A stretch of DNA of 64,000 bases from an uncultured Sphingomonas sp. (GCF_936927845.1 NZ_CAKZHV010000060.1:124001-188000); one strand, 5' to 3'; positions 26,066 through 36,174 are shown, numbered from the stretch's first letter. Notes: a model not told the origin generated them from the letters alone. Made by a program: numbers and translations.

Positions 26066-26290
26066 TCAGAAAATCCCCGGGTTCTGCTTGATCAGCGACT
26101 TGGCTTCATTGTCGAGGCGGTAGACCACCTCCTGCGTCACGTTGATGTTGAGGTTGATCTCGATCGGCTTGGTCGGGGCCGAGATGTTGACGCAGGCGGC
26201 GTTCATCAAGAGCGGCGCCAACAAGAGCACCTTTGCTCCCCATTGCACACCTCCGATTCGCTTCACCCTCGTTGCTCCTGTTACGCTCAT
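26066..26290 (-). CDS. ynbE: YnbE-family lipoprotein
   Basis: A 74-aa outer-membrane lipoprotein: a hydrophobic signal with lipobox MNAAC, then the characteristic INLNINVTQEVVYRLD and KQNPGIF ending. E. coli YnbE multimerises and bridges YdbH to the outer membrane. Its ATG overlaps the ydbH stop by 4 nt (ATGA). It is short and easily missed because its frame stays open far upstream inside ydbH. Confidence 0.9.
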   Translation of the reverse strand: MSVTGATRVKRIGGVQWGAKVLLLAPLLMNAACVNISAPTKPIEINLNINVTQEVVYRLDNEAKSLIKQNPGIF

Positions 26291-29200
26291 GGCACGATCT
26301 CGCTTGCGGAAGGCTGAATGGGAGGAACCAGCGGCGCGTCGGTCGTCGCTCCGCTGCCCGGCCGTGCACTGGGCAGCGTGCTGGGCGCGGTGCGCCGGTT
26401 CTGCTCCTCGATCAATTGTTGCAGATTGCGCGCGACCAGCCGCTGCGGATCGTAGAAGCTGGCGGCCGAGTCGATCAGCCCGCGGAAAGGCGCGCGAATG
26501 CGGATGTTGAACAGGATCAGCAACCGCGTCAGCCGGCGAATGAGGAAATTCGACTTCGCCCCCACCCCCTGCCTGATCCCGGCGAAGCGCACATCGGTGA
26601 TCATCTCCCCCGCGAGCGGCCCGTTCATGCCGATGTCGAGGTTGCGATAGGTCAGCGATTTGAGCATCTGGAACGCGTAATTGCCCCAGAAGCCGAGGTT
26701 CTTCTCGCTCAGCTCGCCGACATAGGCGAGGCTGCCGCCGGTCCGCGCGGTCAGCTGCCCGCCCTCGATCCGCCCGCCGGACGTGTCGAAGATCATCGGC
26801 AGCACGCCGTCGAACGTGCCGGTCGCGTTCAGATTCTTGAAATCGAACTGCTGCAGGAACGCACCTGCCTCCATGCCCGCGACGCGGAAGGTCAGCCGCC
26901 GCTCCTGCGCACTGGAGAAATCGAGCAGCGTCGGCTCCAGCGTCAGCGTGCCGCCCGCGAACGGCCATGTGCCGGAATCGACCTTGATGCGCGTGCCCGG
27001 CAACGTTTGATAGACGATGCGCCCGTCGGTCACGGGTACACCGGGATTGATCGAGCGCACGGTCGCGACCTGGGCGGGCGCGCTTTCCAGCGCCAGCAGG
27101 TCGGTGAAGCGGATCGTTCCCGACAAACCCTCGACGGGTCCAAACGCAGCGGCGAGCGCGGTGTCACTCGTCGAAAAGGTGCCCGTGCTGGTCACGCCCT
27201 TCGTGCCCCAGGCGATGTCGCCGCGCCCGCTGACGCTGCCGCGCACGTCGGCGACGACGCCAAAGGTCAGCGGCGTGATCAACTCGGGCTGGAACGTGTC
27301 GCCGAAGGTGATGCCGGGCACGCTCAGCACGGCGTGACCGGCACCGGTGCTCAGCCGGTGATCGATCGCGACCTCGGCGATTTGCACCCCGCGCGTCGGC
27401 TCGACGATCGTGCCCGTCGCCCAGATCGCGCCGCGTTCCAGCGACAATGCAACGTTACGCGCAACCATCGGGTTAAACCGCGCGCTCGCCGCGGCGTCGC
27501 GCACCTTGAGCGCGCCGGCGAGTGCGAGTGCGCCGTTCGCGAACCGCCACGTCCCCGTGCCGTCTCCGAGGAGCAGCGGCACGTTGGCGATCTGCCCCGC
27601 CAGCCCCGTGAAGTCCCCCGCCACGCCGCCTTGCCCAAGCGTCCCCGTCAGCCGCGTCGCGTCGATCCGCGTCTCGCGCGTGGCAGCCCCGATCCGCGCG
27701 AGCACGTCGTCGAGCTGGAACCCGCGCGCGCCGAGCGAAAGCCGCGCGCCTCCTGCGGCGACGCGCAGCGGGGTGCCCCCGATTGTGCCCGACAGCTGCG
27801 TCGCGGGCAGCCGCGCGGCGACGTTCACACCACCGCCCCGCCGCTCGACCAACGCGCCACCCGCGGGACAAACGATCAGCCGGGCGGGATCAAGCCGCAG
27901 CGACGAGACGCGCAATTGCGCGAACGCGACGGGCGTACACGCCGGATTGACGCGCAGGTTACTGCCGCTCCAGCGCAGGTCGAGCGGCAGCGTCAGCGCG
28001 TCGACGCGTCCGTCGGGCAGCGGCCCGGACAATGTCACGCGCGCGGTCGCATCACCTGCACGCGCACCGATACGGAACCGCACCTGGTCGAGCGCGATCG
28101 CGGCGTCACCCGCGGCGTAGCGCGCCACCTGCGCCTGCCCGGTCAGCGTGCCGCCGTCCCCGCCGCGCGCAACGCTGGCCACGAACTGCGGCAATCCGCC
28201 GCCGTCGACCCGGAGCGTCCCCGCCCCCGCCACCGCCGCATCGCTGCGCCAGCGAAACGGTTGTCGGGTGACGAGCACGGCGGTCGCACCGCTCGCCGAG
28301 GAAACGCGCGCGCGCTTGATCGCGATCTCGGTCACGCCGTCGGCGATCTTCGCAACCACGTCTGCGCTGGCTGAGAGGTCGCGTGCGGCGCGTGATGCGG
28401 CAACAGTCGCGCGCGCGAGCAGCGGGGTGACCGGCGTCGCGGCGCCAGTCGCGAGCGTGCGGGGCACCAGCACGGACACGTCCGCACGCTGCACTGCGAC
28501 CTTGCCCGCGAAAGCGGTGCGCCCCGCTTCGATGCTGACGCTACCGTCGAGTGCTATGCGACGCGCCGATCCGTCGATCTCGCGGACCTGCTGCGCGGCG
28601 AGGACGAGCGGAACGACCGCGGCACCACCCTGCCCCACGCTGAGCGCAGCCTCGCCCGACACGCCCGCGGCGCGAATAGCGGCGTAGCGCGCCGCGCCGG
28701 TGGCGAACCGCGCCCGCAGTGTCGAGCGCAGGAAGTCGCCGACGACCACACGTCCGTGTAGCGCACTCGTGACCGCCGCGACCTGCGCGTCGCCGCACGC
28801 GACCGCGGCCGCGCGCAGCGGCCCGTCGAGCGTCACGCCGTAACCGCCGCTCGGTGTGCGTCCGGTCGATGTGACCCGTCCCGCCGCGCGCACGCCGCCG
28901 GCGCGGCAATCACCCTGCGCCAATCGTTCGGCCGCGAGCGCGTAGTGCCCCGTGAAGTCCCCATCGAGCCTGCCGCTGCCGCTCAGGCTGACCCCGGCGA
29001 TCCCGTAAGGCGTCTCCAGCCGCATCCCGCCGTCGGCGAGCGAGAGGTCAATCGACGGCAGCGCCGGCGCGCCGCCGCTGCCCGTGGGGATCAACCGGTC
29101 GAGCGCGCCGAACGACACGCGCCCGTCGACGAGCCGCGCGCGCATTCGGACGCGGCCCGCGCGCACGCCGATCAGATGCGGACCGTCGAACCCGACATCG

Positions 29201-29487
29201 GTGCGCGTCTCGACCCAGTCGGCGACGAGATCGGGGCGTGCGGGATCGCCGATGACGACGTCGGTCAATCGCTGCCGCCCGAAGCCCAGATCGCTGATCC
29301 GGTAGCGCGCGGGCACGTGTTTCGTCGCGAGTTCGCGGTCGATCAGCCGCGTCGCGATCGGCACGCGGCTGAGCCAGACGCCGCCGATCGCGGCGAGCGA
29401 CAGCGTGGAGACGGCCACCAGCACGCGCGCGCGCCGCCGGCTGGCGGGCGATCGCTTCGCCTGGTCGTCCGATCGCTCACCGCTCAT
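26287..29487 (-). CDS. ydbH: YdbH-family AsmA-like intermembrane lipid transporter
   Basis: A ~1066-aa protein with one N-terminal membrane helix (ARVLVAVSTLSLAAIGGVWLS) and a very long beta-rich periplasmic part, ending in the YdbH C-terminal domain (GGRIEGGQLTARTGGSLAYVG, MLKSLTYRNLDIGMNGPLAGEMITDVRFAG, NFLIRRLTRLLILFNIRIRAPFRGLI). Such AsmA-like proteins (TamB, YhdP, YdbH) form grooves carrying phospholipid between inner and outer membranes. ATG 29487 is chosen since earlier codons give a Cys-rich run that is not a leader. It is divergent from radC, 83 nt apart. Confidence 0.9.
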   Translation of the reverse strand: MSGERSDDQAKRSPASRRRARVLVAVSTLSLAAIGGVWLSRVPIATRLIDRELATKHVPARYRISDLGFGRQRLTDVVIGDPARPDLVADWVETRTDVGFDGPHLIGVRAGRVRMRARLVDGRVSFGALDRLIPTGSGGAPALPSIDLSLADGGMRLETPYGIAGVSLSGSGRLDGDFTGHYALAAERLAQGDCRAGGVRAAGRVTSTGRTPSGGYGVTLDGPLRAAAVACGDAQVAAVTSALHGRVVVGDFLRSTLRARFATGAARYAAIRAAGVSGEAALSVGQGGAAVVPLVLAAQQVREIDGSARRIALDGSVSIEAGRTAFAGKVAVQRADVSVLVPRTLATGAATPVTPLLARATVAASRAARDLSASADVVAKIADGVTEIAIKRARVSSASGATAVLVTRQPFRWRSDAAVAGAGTLRVDGGGLPQFVASVARGGDGGTLTGQAQVARYAAGDAAIALDQVRFRIGARAGDATARVTLSGPLPDGRVDALTLPLDLRWSGSNLRVNPACTPVAFAQLRVSSLRLDPARLIVCPAGGALVERRGGGVNVAARLPATQLSGTIGGTPLRVAAGGARLSLGARGFQLDDVLARIGAATRETRIDATRLTGTLGQGGVAGDFTGLAGQIANVPLLLGDGTGTWRFANGALALAGALKVRDAAASARFNPMVARNVALSLERGAIWATGTIVEPTRGVQIAEVAIDHRLSTGAGHAVLSVPGITFGDTFQPELITPLTFGVVADVRGSVSGRGDIAWGTKGVTSTGTFSTSDTALAAAFGPVEGLSGTIRFTDLLALESAPAQVATVRSINPGVPVTDGRIVYQTLPGTRIKVDSGTWPFAGGTLTLEPTLLDFSSAQERRLTFRVAGMEAGAFLQQFDFKNLNATGTFDGVLPMIFDTSGGRIEGGQLTARTGGSLAYVGELSEKNLGFWGNYAFQMLKSLTYRNLDIGMNGPLAGEMITDVRFAGIRQGVGAKSNFLIRRLTRLLILFNIRIRAPFRGLIDSAASFYDPQRLVARNLQQLIEEQNRRTAPSTLPSARPGSGATTDAPLVPPIQPSASEIVP

Positions 29488-29570
29488 TGCGGCGGCAGCA
29501 TAAGGCGGCGGCGGTGGCGTGCAAATGGCGCAATTGCCCCCACACGCGCGGCAACCTAGCCTCGCGCGGC

Positions 29571-30302
29571 ATGACAACCGCGCGCACGCTCTTCGACTCG
29601 CCGTCCGCGGCGCCCACGCCCGAGGACCAGCGCGCGCTCGATGCCAAAGGTCACCGCGAACGGTTGCGCACCCGGCTGCTCGACGATGCGGAAGGGCTGC
29701 AGGATTACGAGCTGATCGAATATCTGCTCACGCTCGCGATCCCGCGGGTCGATACTAAGCCGCTCGCAAAAGCACTGCTGCGCGAGTTCGGCGGCATCGG
29801 TGCCGCGCTTGCCGCCGATCCCGCCGAGCTCCGGCGGGTGAAGGGCATGGGCGACACCGGCATCGCCGCCTTGAAGATCGCGCACGCCGCCGCGATCCGA
29901 CTGGTCCGCGCCCACACCCGCGACCTGCCGGTGCTCTCCAATTGGCAGGCGTTGGCAGACTATCTCCACGCCGACATGGCGCACGACGCGGTGGAGCGGT
30001 TCCGCGTGCTCCACCTCAACACCAAGAACGTGCTGGTGCGCGACGAGGTCATGTCGCGCGGAACGATCGACGAAGCGGCGGTGCACGTGCGCGAGGTGAT
30101 CAAACGCGCGCTCGACATCGGCTCGGCCGCGCTGATTCTGGTGCACAATCACCCATCGGGCGACCCATCGCCGAGCCAGGCCGACATCCGCATCACCCGC
30201 GCGATCGTGGAGGCGGGCAAGCCGCTCAACATCGCGGTGCACGATCATATCATCGTCGGTCGCAACGGACAGACCAGCCTGCGCGCGAAGGGCGTGATCT
30301 AG
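29571..30302 (+). CDS. radC: DNA repair protein RadC homologue
   Basis: A 243-aa full-length RadC. It has the N-terminal UPF0758 region with a helix-hairpin-helix (LRRVKGMGDTGIAALKIA) and the C-terminal JAB domain with JAMM motif HNHPSGDPSPSQAD. Despite the name, a DNA-repair role in bacteria is doubtful and the activity is unknown. ATG 29571 directly precedes the family-like N-terminus. A shortened paralogue without the N-terminal part is at 22217. Confidence 0.92.
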   Translation: MTTARTLFDSPSAAPTPEDQRALDAKGHRERLRTRLLDDAEGLQDYELIEYLLTLAIPRVDTKPLAKALLREFGGIGAALAADPAELRRVKGMGDTGIAALKIAHAAAIRLVRAHTRDLPVLSNWQALADYLHADMAHDAVERFRVLHLNTKNVLVRDEVMSRGTIDEAAVHVREVIKRALDIGSAALILVHNHPSGDPSPSQADIRITRAIVEAGKPLNIAVHDHIIVGRNGQTSLRAKGVI

Positions 30303-30399
30303 CAGCCGTGAGCGCACCAAGCGTCACAGCGATAAGCAGGAAGCAGATCGAGCAATAAACGTGACCGCTACGCCTGCTCACCCGCTTGTTGCGCACACG

Positions 30400-30429
30400 A
30401 AAACGGCTGCCGGATCGCTCCGACAGCCG
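30400..30429 (-). terminator. intrinsic terminator of EF-hand gene
   Basis: On the minus strand CGGCTGTCGGA and TCCGGCAGCCG (30429-30404) pair through 11 bp with one mismatch and loop GCGA, followed by TTTT (30403-30400). It sits 23 nt beyond the EF-hand gene stop and also faces the radC end, so it may serve both. Confidence 0.75.
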
Positions 30430-30451
30430 CCTCGTGTTCCGTCAGAAACGT

Positions 30452-30955
30452 TCAGCCGGCCTGCTTTGCACCGCTGCTGAGGAAGGTCGCGAGTTCGGCC
30501 TTGCTCACGCTGGCCGACTTGTCAGTATCGGCCTTCTTGAAGGCGGCAGCATTCCACGCCTTGTCGGGCTTGGCGCTCGGATCGGCCTTTGCCTTCAGCG
30601 TGTCCATCCACGTCGCGAACTCGGCCTTGTTGAGCGATCCTGACTTGTCCTTGTCATAGCTCGGAAATTCGCTGTCGAGGATAGAGGCGACCTGATCGGG
30701 CTCGTTCGTGCCCTGCGTCGCAGATTCGCTTGTCGGTGTTTGCGCGGTCTGCGCCGGGGGCGTCGTGGACGCGGCCGGATCGTTCGGCGTCGCAGCGGCA
30801 GCACCGGATTGTGTCGCATCGGCAGGTGTCGCGGCAGTTCCCGTTGCATCCGCTCCAGTTGTTGGCGCAGTCTGCGGTGCGGTTTGCGCCTGCTGCGCAA
30901 TCGCCGGAGCAGCCATCGTCATTGCCGAGGCCAAAAGAACATACTTGAGCATCAC
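30452..30955 (-). CDS. secreted EF-hand calcium-binding protein
   Basis: A 167-aa protein with signal peptide (MLKYVLLASAMTMAAPAIAQ), a 60-residue Ala/Thr/Pro/Gln-rich linker, and two EF-hand loops: DKDKSGSLNKAEF and DTDKSASVSKAEL. The first loop is canonical; the second has Ala-Ser in place of the usual Gly. It is probably a periplasmic calcium-binding protein with unknown partner. It has its own promoter-like element and terminator, so it is monocistronic. Confidence 0.88.
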   Translation of the reverse strand: MMLKYVLLASAMTMAAPAIAQQAQTAPQTAPTTGADATGTAATPADATQSGAAAATPNDPAASTTPPAQTAQTPTSESATQGTNEPDQVASILDSEFPSYDKDKSGSLNKAEFATWMDTLKAKADPSAKPDKAWNAAAFKKADTDKSASVSKAELATFLSSGAKQAG

Positions 30956-30989
30956 CGTCTCCTTTTGGTTCTAACCGTGTGCTGCACGC

Positions 30990-31018
30990 GATGTAGGACG
31001 TTACTTAGGGAGGGACAA
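30990..31018 (-). promoter_or_regulatory. putative EF-hand gene promoter
   Basis: On the minus strand TTGTCC (31018-31013), 17-nt spacer, TACATC (30995-30990), about 35 nt before the ATG. Confidence 0.45.
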
Positions 31019-31080
31019 TCTCCACTGTTAACGCAACAAAATTACTTATCCAAGCTGTGAACGGGTGATTTCTGGCGGAT

Positions 31081-31109
31081 TTGCTAGGGTTTGCCGGCTT
31101 TGCTAATGC
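31081..31109 (+). promoter_or_regulatory. putative purB promoter
   Basis: TTGCTA (31081-31086), 17-nt spacer, TAATGC (31104-31109), about 100 nt upstream of the purB GTG. Confidence 0.45.
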
Positions 31110-31212
31110 GCGCCGCGCCGTCGTTCAGGTGCGATGACCCGTTTTCCCGCTGCGGCGTGTGGTTCGGATTTCCTCCGCGCAGCACCCGCCTTCCCGCCCA
31201 AGGAGCCGCCAA

Positions 31213-32523
<1,311 letters not shown>

Positions 32524-32530
32524 CACGCAC

Positions 32531-33076
32531 CTACGGCTGTGAGGCGGCAGGACGTGGGTTGACGATCACCACGCCGCTGCCGTTCGCGTTCTCAGTCACG
32601 ATCAGGCTATAGATCTCCCCCGTGGCACGCGCCTCAGCGAAGGCAGCGGGGTCGGTCGGCGTCGAGCGCCATATCCCGTTTCCTCCTGCCCCGCCTGGCC
32701 GCCAGGCGCGGTAGGTTGACGAGCCTGCGTAGCGGAACAGCGGCGCAGTACCCAGCGCCCGCGCCACCTGCGCGTCGACGCCACCAACCGGCGTGTTGGT
32801 GAAGACGCTGCACGTCTCAAGCCGCTCTGCCGGTTGCACCGTCTCGCCGGCGGCGAGTTGCTCGTCGCGGTCGGGAGCGTTCGCCGCGACACTCAGCCCG
32901 GAAGGCGGACGCGTGGCCTTCCAGCCTGCTGCTGCGACGCGCCGCGCGACGATAGTCGGATCGGCACTGACGCAGAAGCGGAGCGCGTCGGTGACGATCC
33001 GGACGGCAGCGGGTGATGGCGCGAGAGGAGGATCGGCGAGCATGGTGATGGGTCCGTTTGCCCCGGCTTCCACCAC
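32531..33076 (-). CDS. hypothetical protein (181 aa)
   Basis: No family recognised. There is no signal peptide or membrane helix. It has DALRFCVSADPTIVARRVAAAGW near the N-terminus and SLIVTENANGSGVVIVNPRP near the C-terminus, resembling a compact single-domain protein. The start may be GTG 33076 or ATG 33043. Convergent with purB, 7 nt apart, and divergent from the 33215 gene. Real coding is likely from its composition but not certain. Confidence 0.6.
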   Translation of the reverse strand: MVEAGANGPITMLADPPLAPSPAAVRIVTDALRFCVSADPTIVARRVAAAGWKATRPPSGLSVAANAPDRDEQLAAGETVQPAERLETCSVFTNTPVGGVDAQVARALGTAPLFRYAGSSTYRAWRPGGAGGNGIWRSTPTDPAAFAEARATGEIYSLIVTENANGSGVVIVNPRPAASQP

Positions 33077-33147
33077 CTAGCAGCCACACGCGATGCCGCC
33101 AAGCATGCGCTGATTGCATCAACTGCAAGCAAGATTGTTGCGCACGT

Positions 33148-33177
33148 TTGTTGCGTCGACGCGCAACGATCTACATA
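33148..33177 (+). promoter_or_regulatory. putative promoter with embedded operator for 33215 gene
   Basis: TTGTTG (33148-33153), 18-nt spacer, TACATA (33172-33177). A perfect inverted repeat GTTGCG-TCGACG-CGCAAC (33150-33167) overlaps the -35 and spacer, and a third GTTGCG half-site lies at 33138-33143. This looks like a repressor or activator site. Confidence 0.45.
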
Positions 33178-33214
33178 TCCGAGCGGCCGGATGATCCGGT
33201 ACTGGAGACCCCAC

Positions 33215-33301
33215 ATGCGCATCTTCGAGACCGCGGCCAGCACCGTGCTGGTGCTCGCGGCACAGGCGCTGGTGGTCGGCGCCATCATCACGACGCTCTG
33301 A
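33215..33301 (+). CDS. 28-aa single-helix membrane peptide
   Basis: MRIFETAAST followed by VLVLAAQALVVGAIITTL: a short charged head and one hydrophobic helix. GGAG lies 7 nt before the ATG, and a promoter with an inverted repeat precedes it. It ends 88 nt before mobA and may be co-transcribed with it. Function unknown. The good ribosome site and the helix make it likely to be translated. Confidence 0.55.
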   Translation: MRIFETAASTVLVLAAQALVVGAIITTL

Positions 33302-33389
33302 CCCATCGGCCCTCCGCCTTCGCTTCCGCGAGGGCGGGTTGGCCGGGGCGGCCTCCCCTTTTCTCCCCTTCATCACTAGACCCTGACCC

Positions 33390-33926
33390 ATGACGATCCT
33401 GGGTGCAGTGCTGGCAGGCGGGCGCGCGACGCGGTTCGGGCGTGACAAGGCGCTGGCCACGCTCGGCGAGGCGACACTGCTGGAACACGCAATCGCCAGC
33501 CTCGCGCTGCACGTTGACGCGCTGGTGGTCGTCGGGCGTGACCACGCGCCCGTCGCGGTTACGCCCGACCTACCGCACGCTGATCTCGGTCCGCTCGGCG
33601 GTATCGCGGGGGCGCTCGCCTTTGCGCGGGCGCGCGGGCATTCATCGGTGCTGACCACCGCGTGCGACACGCCGAGCCTGCCGAACGCGCTCGTCGCGGC
33701 GCTACTGGCGAAGGAGGCGGCTTGCGCGGCGGAGGCGCCGACGGTGGGGCACTGGCCGGTGCGGTTGCTGGACCCGCTGCTCGCGCGGCTGGCGTCGGGC
33801 GAGAGCCGCTCGATTCGGCGCTGGGCCATGAGCGCGGACGTGGCGGCGGTGCTGCCCGGGGTGACGGTACCGAACGTCAATACGATGGACGATCTCACGA
33901 ACTTGATCGACGCGAAGATAACGTGA
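33390..33926 (+). CDS. mobA: molybdenum cofactor guanylyltransferase
   Basis: A 178-aa nucleotidyltransferase that adds GMP to molybdopterin to form the bis-MGD cofactor. It has the N-terminal motif LAGGRATRFGRDKAL and the substrate-binding DLGPLGGIAGAL, with VLTTACDTPSLP. It is slightly shorter than E. coli MobA. It is convergent with the CinA-like gene; a double REP-like palindrome lies between. Confidence 0.9.
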   Translation: MTILGAVLAGGRATRFGRDKALATLGEATLLEHAIASLALHVDALVVVGRDHAPVAVTPDLPHADLGPLGGIAGALAFARARGHSSVLTTACDTPSLPNALVAALLAKEAACAAEAPTVGHWPVRLLDPLLARLASGESRSIRRWAMSADVAAVLPGVTVPNVNTMDDLTNLIDAKIT

Positions 33927-33930
33927 CCTG

Positions 33931-33998
33931 GGACCTGATCCGGGGTCACGCTTTCTACGCAATCAGCAAAAAAGGCAGCGTGATCCCGGATCAAGTCC
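33931..33998. repeat. REP-like palindrome doublet, copy 2
   Basis: Two 22-nt arms, 33931-33952 and 33977-33998, are inverted copies of each other with two mismatches, separated by 24 nt. Each contains the GATCCGGG/CCCGGATC core seen at 46332. It fills the gap between the convergent mobA and CinA-like genes and could end both transcripts. Confidence 0.7.
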
Positions 33999-34014
33999 GT
34001 GATGACGAGACTAG

Positions 34015-34770
34015 TCAGATGCCGCCGGCGGTAATTTCGTAGCCCGCATCCTCCAGCACGCGGGTCAGATCGGCGAGGCAGCGGTCGACCAGCGCCTCGT
34101 CGGGCGAGCGGACGACGAAGTTCGCGCCGACGCGGCCTTCGCGGAAGAAGGGGTAGCTGCCGATCGCGACGCCTTCGTGCGCCTTTTCCGCGGCGCGCAG
34201 TGTATCGGCGACCTCGCTTTCCGCCACCCAGCCGCCGATCGACTTGGACACGACCGGGCGACCGCCCTCCAGCGTGCCGGTCAGCGCGTCGAGCATGCCC
34301 GCGGTGATGTGCGGCACGCCCGCCATGATGAAGATGTTACCGATGCGGATGCCCGGCGCACCCGACACGCGGTTCTCGATCAGGTCCGCGCCGGCGGGGA
34401 CGCGCGCCATGCGCAGCCGCGCCTCAGTGACGCCGCCGCGCGTCTCGTAATAGCGCTCCAGCGTCGCGACCGCCTCCGGGTGGTGCTCGACGCTTACGCC
34501 CAACGCAGCGGCGATCGCGTCAATCGTGATGTCGTCGTGCGTCGGGCCGATGCCGCCGGTGGTGAAGAGGTAGTCGTTGCGCGCACGCAGCGTGTTGACC
34601 GCCTCGACGATCGCCTCCTCGCGGTCGGCGACGACGCGCACCTCGGCCAGGCGAATGCCCTGAACGTTGAGCCATGCTGCGATCTGCGCGACATTCTTGT
34701 CCTGCGTGCGGCCCGACAGGATTTCGTCGCCGATCACCACCAGCGCGGCGGTCCAGATGCGTTCGCTCAT
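34015..34770 (-). CDS. CinA-like molybdopterin-binding domain protein
   Basis: A 251-aa protein with the MoCF/CinA N-terminal domain: TAALVVIGDEILSGRTQDKN, TTGGIGPTHDDITIDAIA, and FIMAGVPHITAGML. It lacks the C-terminal NMN-deamidase domain of full-length CinA. Such short proteins are annotated as competence/damage-inducible or molybdopterin-binding; activity may be ADP-ribose or FAD pyrophosphatase-like, as reported for some CinA N-terminal domains. ATG 34770 chosen by family start. Confidence 0.85.
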   Translation of the reverse strand: MSERIWTAALVVIGDEILSGRTQDKNVAQIAAWLNVQGIRLAEVRVVADREEAIVEAVNTLRARNDYLFTTGGIGPTHDDITIDAIAAALGVSVEHHPEAVATLERYYETRGGVTEARLRMARVPAGADLIENRVSGAPGIRIGNIFIMAGVPHITAGMLDALTGTLEGGRPVVSKSIGGWVAESEVADTLRAAEKAHEGVAIGSYPFFREGRVGANFVVRSPDEALVDRCLADLTRVLEDAGYEITAGGI

Positions 34771-34837
34771 ACAGCAGGTCCTTATCGGCAAGCGGGCAGC
34801 CTCGCAAACGCAGCGCAATGGCGCTATATCCAAGCCC

Positions 34838-35665
34838 ATGACCAACTACGTTACCGTCACCAGCGACGCGCCGCTCGGGCGCGACGGCGCGATCAAGCTG
34901 CACGGCCCCGACGCGTTCGCAGGCATGCACAAGGCGGGGCGGCTGGCTGCCGAGACGCTTGACATGATTGCGCCGCATATGGCGCCGGGCGTGACGACGG
35001 CCGAGATCGACCGGCTGATCTACGACTTCATTAACGAGCGCGGCGGGGTGCCCGCGACGCTCGGCTATCGCGGCTACACGCATTCGTCGTGTATCTCGAT
35101 CAACCACGTCGTCTGCCACGGCATCCCGACGGAAAAGCCGCTGAAATCGGGTGACATCGTCAACGTCGACGTGACTCCGATCGTCGACGGCTGGCACGGC
35201 GACACGAGCCGCATGTACCTGATCGGCGACGTGCCGCTGAAGGCCCGCCGGCTGGTTGAGGTGACGTACGAATGCCTGATGCTCGGCCTCGAACAGGCGA
35301 AGCCTGGCAACCACATGGGCGACATCGCGCACGCGGTGCAGCGCCACGCCGAGGCGCACCGCTACGGCGTGGTGCGCGACTTCTGCGGTCACGGTGTCGG
35401 GCGATTGTTCCACGACGCGCCCGAGGTGGTGCACGTCGGGCGGCCGGGCACCGGGCCCGAGTTGCGCCCCGGCATGATCTTTACCGTCGAGCCAATGATC
35501 AACATCGGTCGTCCCGACGTGAAGCTGCTCGACGACGGCTGGACCGCAGTCACCCGCGACCGGTCGCTCTCGGCGCAGTTCGAGCATTCGATCGGCATCA
35601 CCGAGACGGGATGCGAGATCTTCACCACCTCGCCTGCCGGGTTCGACAAGCCGCCTTATCTGTAG
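34838..35665 (+). CDS. map: methionine aminopeptidase type I
   Basis: A 275-aa metalloprotease that removes the initiator Met. Metal ligands lie in GDIVNVDVTPIVDGWHGDTSRMY, CGHGVGRLFHDAPEV and FTVEPMINIG. ATG 34838 gives the common N-terminus; TATATC at 34825-34830 would start transcription close to that ATG, so a near-leaderless mRNA is possible. Divergent from the CinA-like gene with 67 nt between. Confidence 0.95.
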   Translation: MTNYVTVTSDAPLGRDGAIKLHGPDAFAGMHKAGRLAAETLDMIAPHMAPGVTTAEIDRLIYDFINERGGVPATLGYRGYTHSSCISINHVVCHGIPTEKPLKSGDIVNVDVTPIVDGWHGDTSRMYLIGDVPLKARRLVEVTYECLMLGLEQAKPGNHMGDIAHAVQRHAEAHRYGVVRDFCGHGVGRLFHDAPEVVHVGRPGTGPELRPGMIFTVEPMINIGRPDVKLLDDGWTAVTRDRSLSAQFEHSIGITETGCEIFTTSPAGFDKPPYL

Positions 35666-35696
35666 TGCTCCTGCGTGTGCCTGTTTATTGAGCAAG

Positions 35697-35710
35697 GCAC
35701 ATGCGCGTGC
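35697..35710 (+). promoter_or_regulatory. weak NtrC-like inverted repeat
   Basis: GCAC-ATGCGC-GTGC lies about 80 nt upstream of the sigma-54-like promoter, the usual position for an NtrC enhancer. The gap is one base shorter than the NtrC consensus, so this is tentative. Confidence 0.25.
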
Positions 35711-35776
35711 TCGTTTTGGCGGCACGAGAACGGCAGAAATCCGCGCTTTTCTGCCCTTGCCCTCAGGCCGGCTGGC

Positions 35777-35792
35777 TGGCACGTTCGCTGCA
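35777..35792 (+). promoter_or_regulatory. sigma-54-type promoter of glnB-glnA
   Basis: TGGCACG-TTCG-CTGCA matches the sigma-54 consensus (TGGCACG-N4-TTGCA) with a single mismatch, and the diagnostic GG (35778-35779) and GC (35790-35791) are exactly 10 nt apart. It lies 43 nt before the glnB GTG. This implies RpoN/NtrC nitrogen control. Confidence 0.7.
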
Positions 35793-35835
35793 AGACGACG
35801 CGCCGGGGTGTCTGTCGGAGTTGGGACGTTCACGC

Positions 35836-36174
35836 GTGAAGAAGATCGAAGCGATCATCAAGCCGTTCAAGCTTGATGAGGTGAAGGAAGCGCTGCACGA
35901 GATCGGCGTGAGCGGCATCACCGTGACCGAGGCCAAGGGTTTCGGCCGTCAGAAGGGCCACACCGAATTGTACCGCGGCGCCGAGTACGTCGTCGATTTC
36001 CTGCCCAAGGTGAAGCTCGAGGTCGTGGTCGAGGACGGCCTGGCCGAGCGCGTGGTGGAGGCGGTCGCCGCCGCCGCGCAGACCGGGCGCATCGGCGACG
36101 GCAAGATCTTCGTCATTCCGGTAGAGACCGCGCTGCGCATCCGCACCGGCGAACGCGACAACGACGCGATCTGA
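35836..36174 (+). CDS. glnB: nitrogen regulatory protein P-II
   Basis: A 112-aa P-II signal protein that senses glutamine, 2-oxoglutarate and ATP and controls GlnE/NtrB. The uridylylated Tyr51 is in the T-loop (HTELYRGAEYVVDFLPK), and the C-terminal signature is GRIGDGKIFVIPVETALRIRTGERD. GTG 35836 (MKKIEAIIKPFKLDEVK) gives exactly the family length; the longer open frame upstream contains the promoter. glnA follows 115 nt later. Confidence 0.96.
   Translation: MKKIEAIIKPFKLDEVKEALHEIGVSGITVTEAKGFGRQKGHTELYRGAEYVVDFLPKVKLEVVVEDGLAERVVEAVAAAAQTGRIGDGKIFVIPVETALRIRTGERDNDAI

Noticed and set aside
26233..28374. 713-codon plus-strand frame
   Set aside because: Opposite ydbH, no motif, very Arg-rich.
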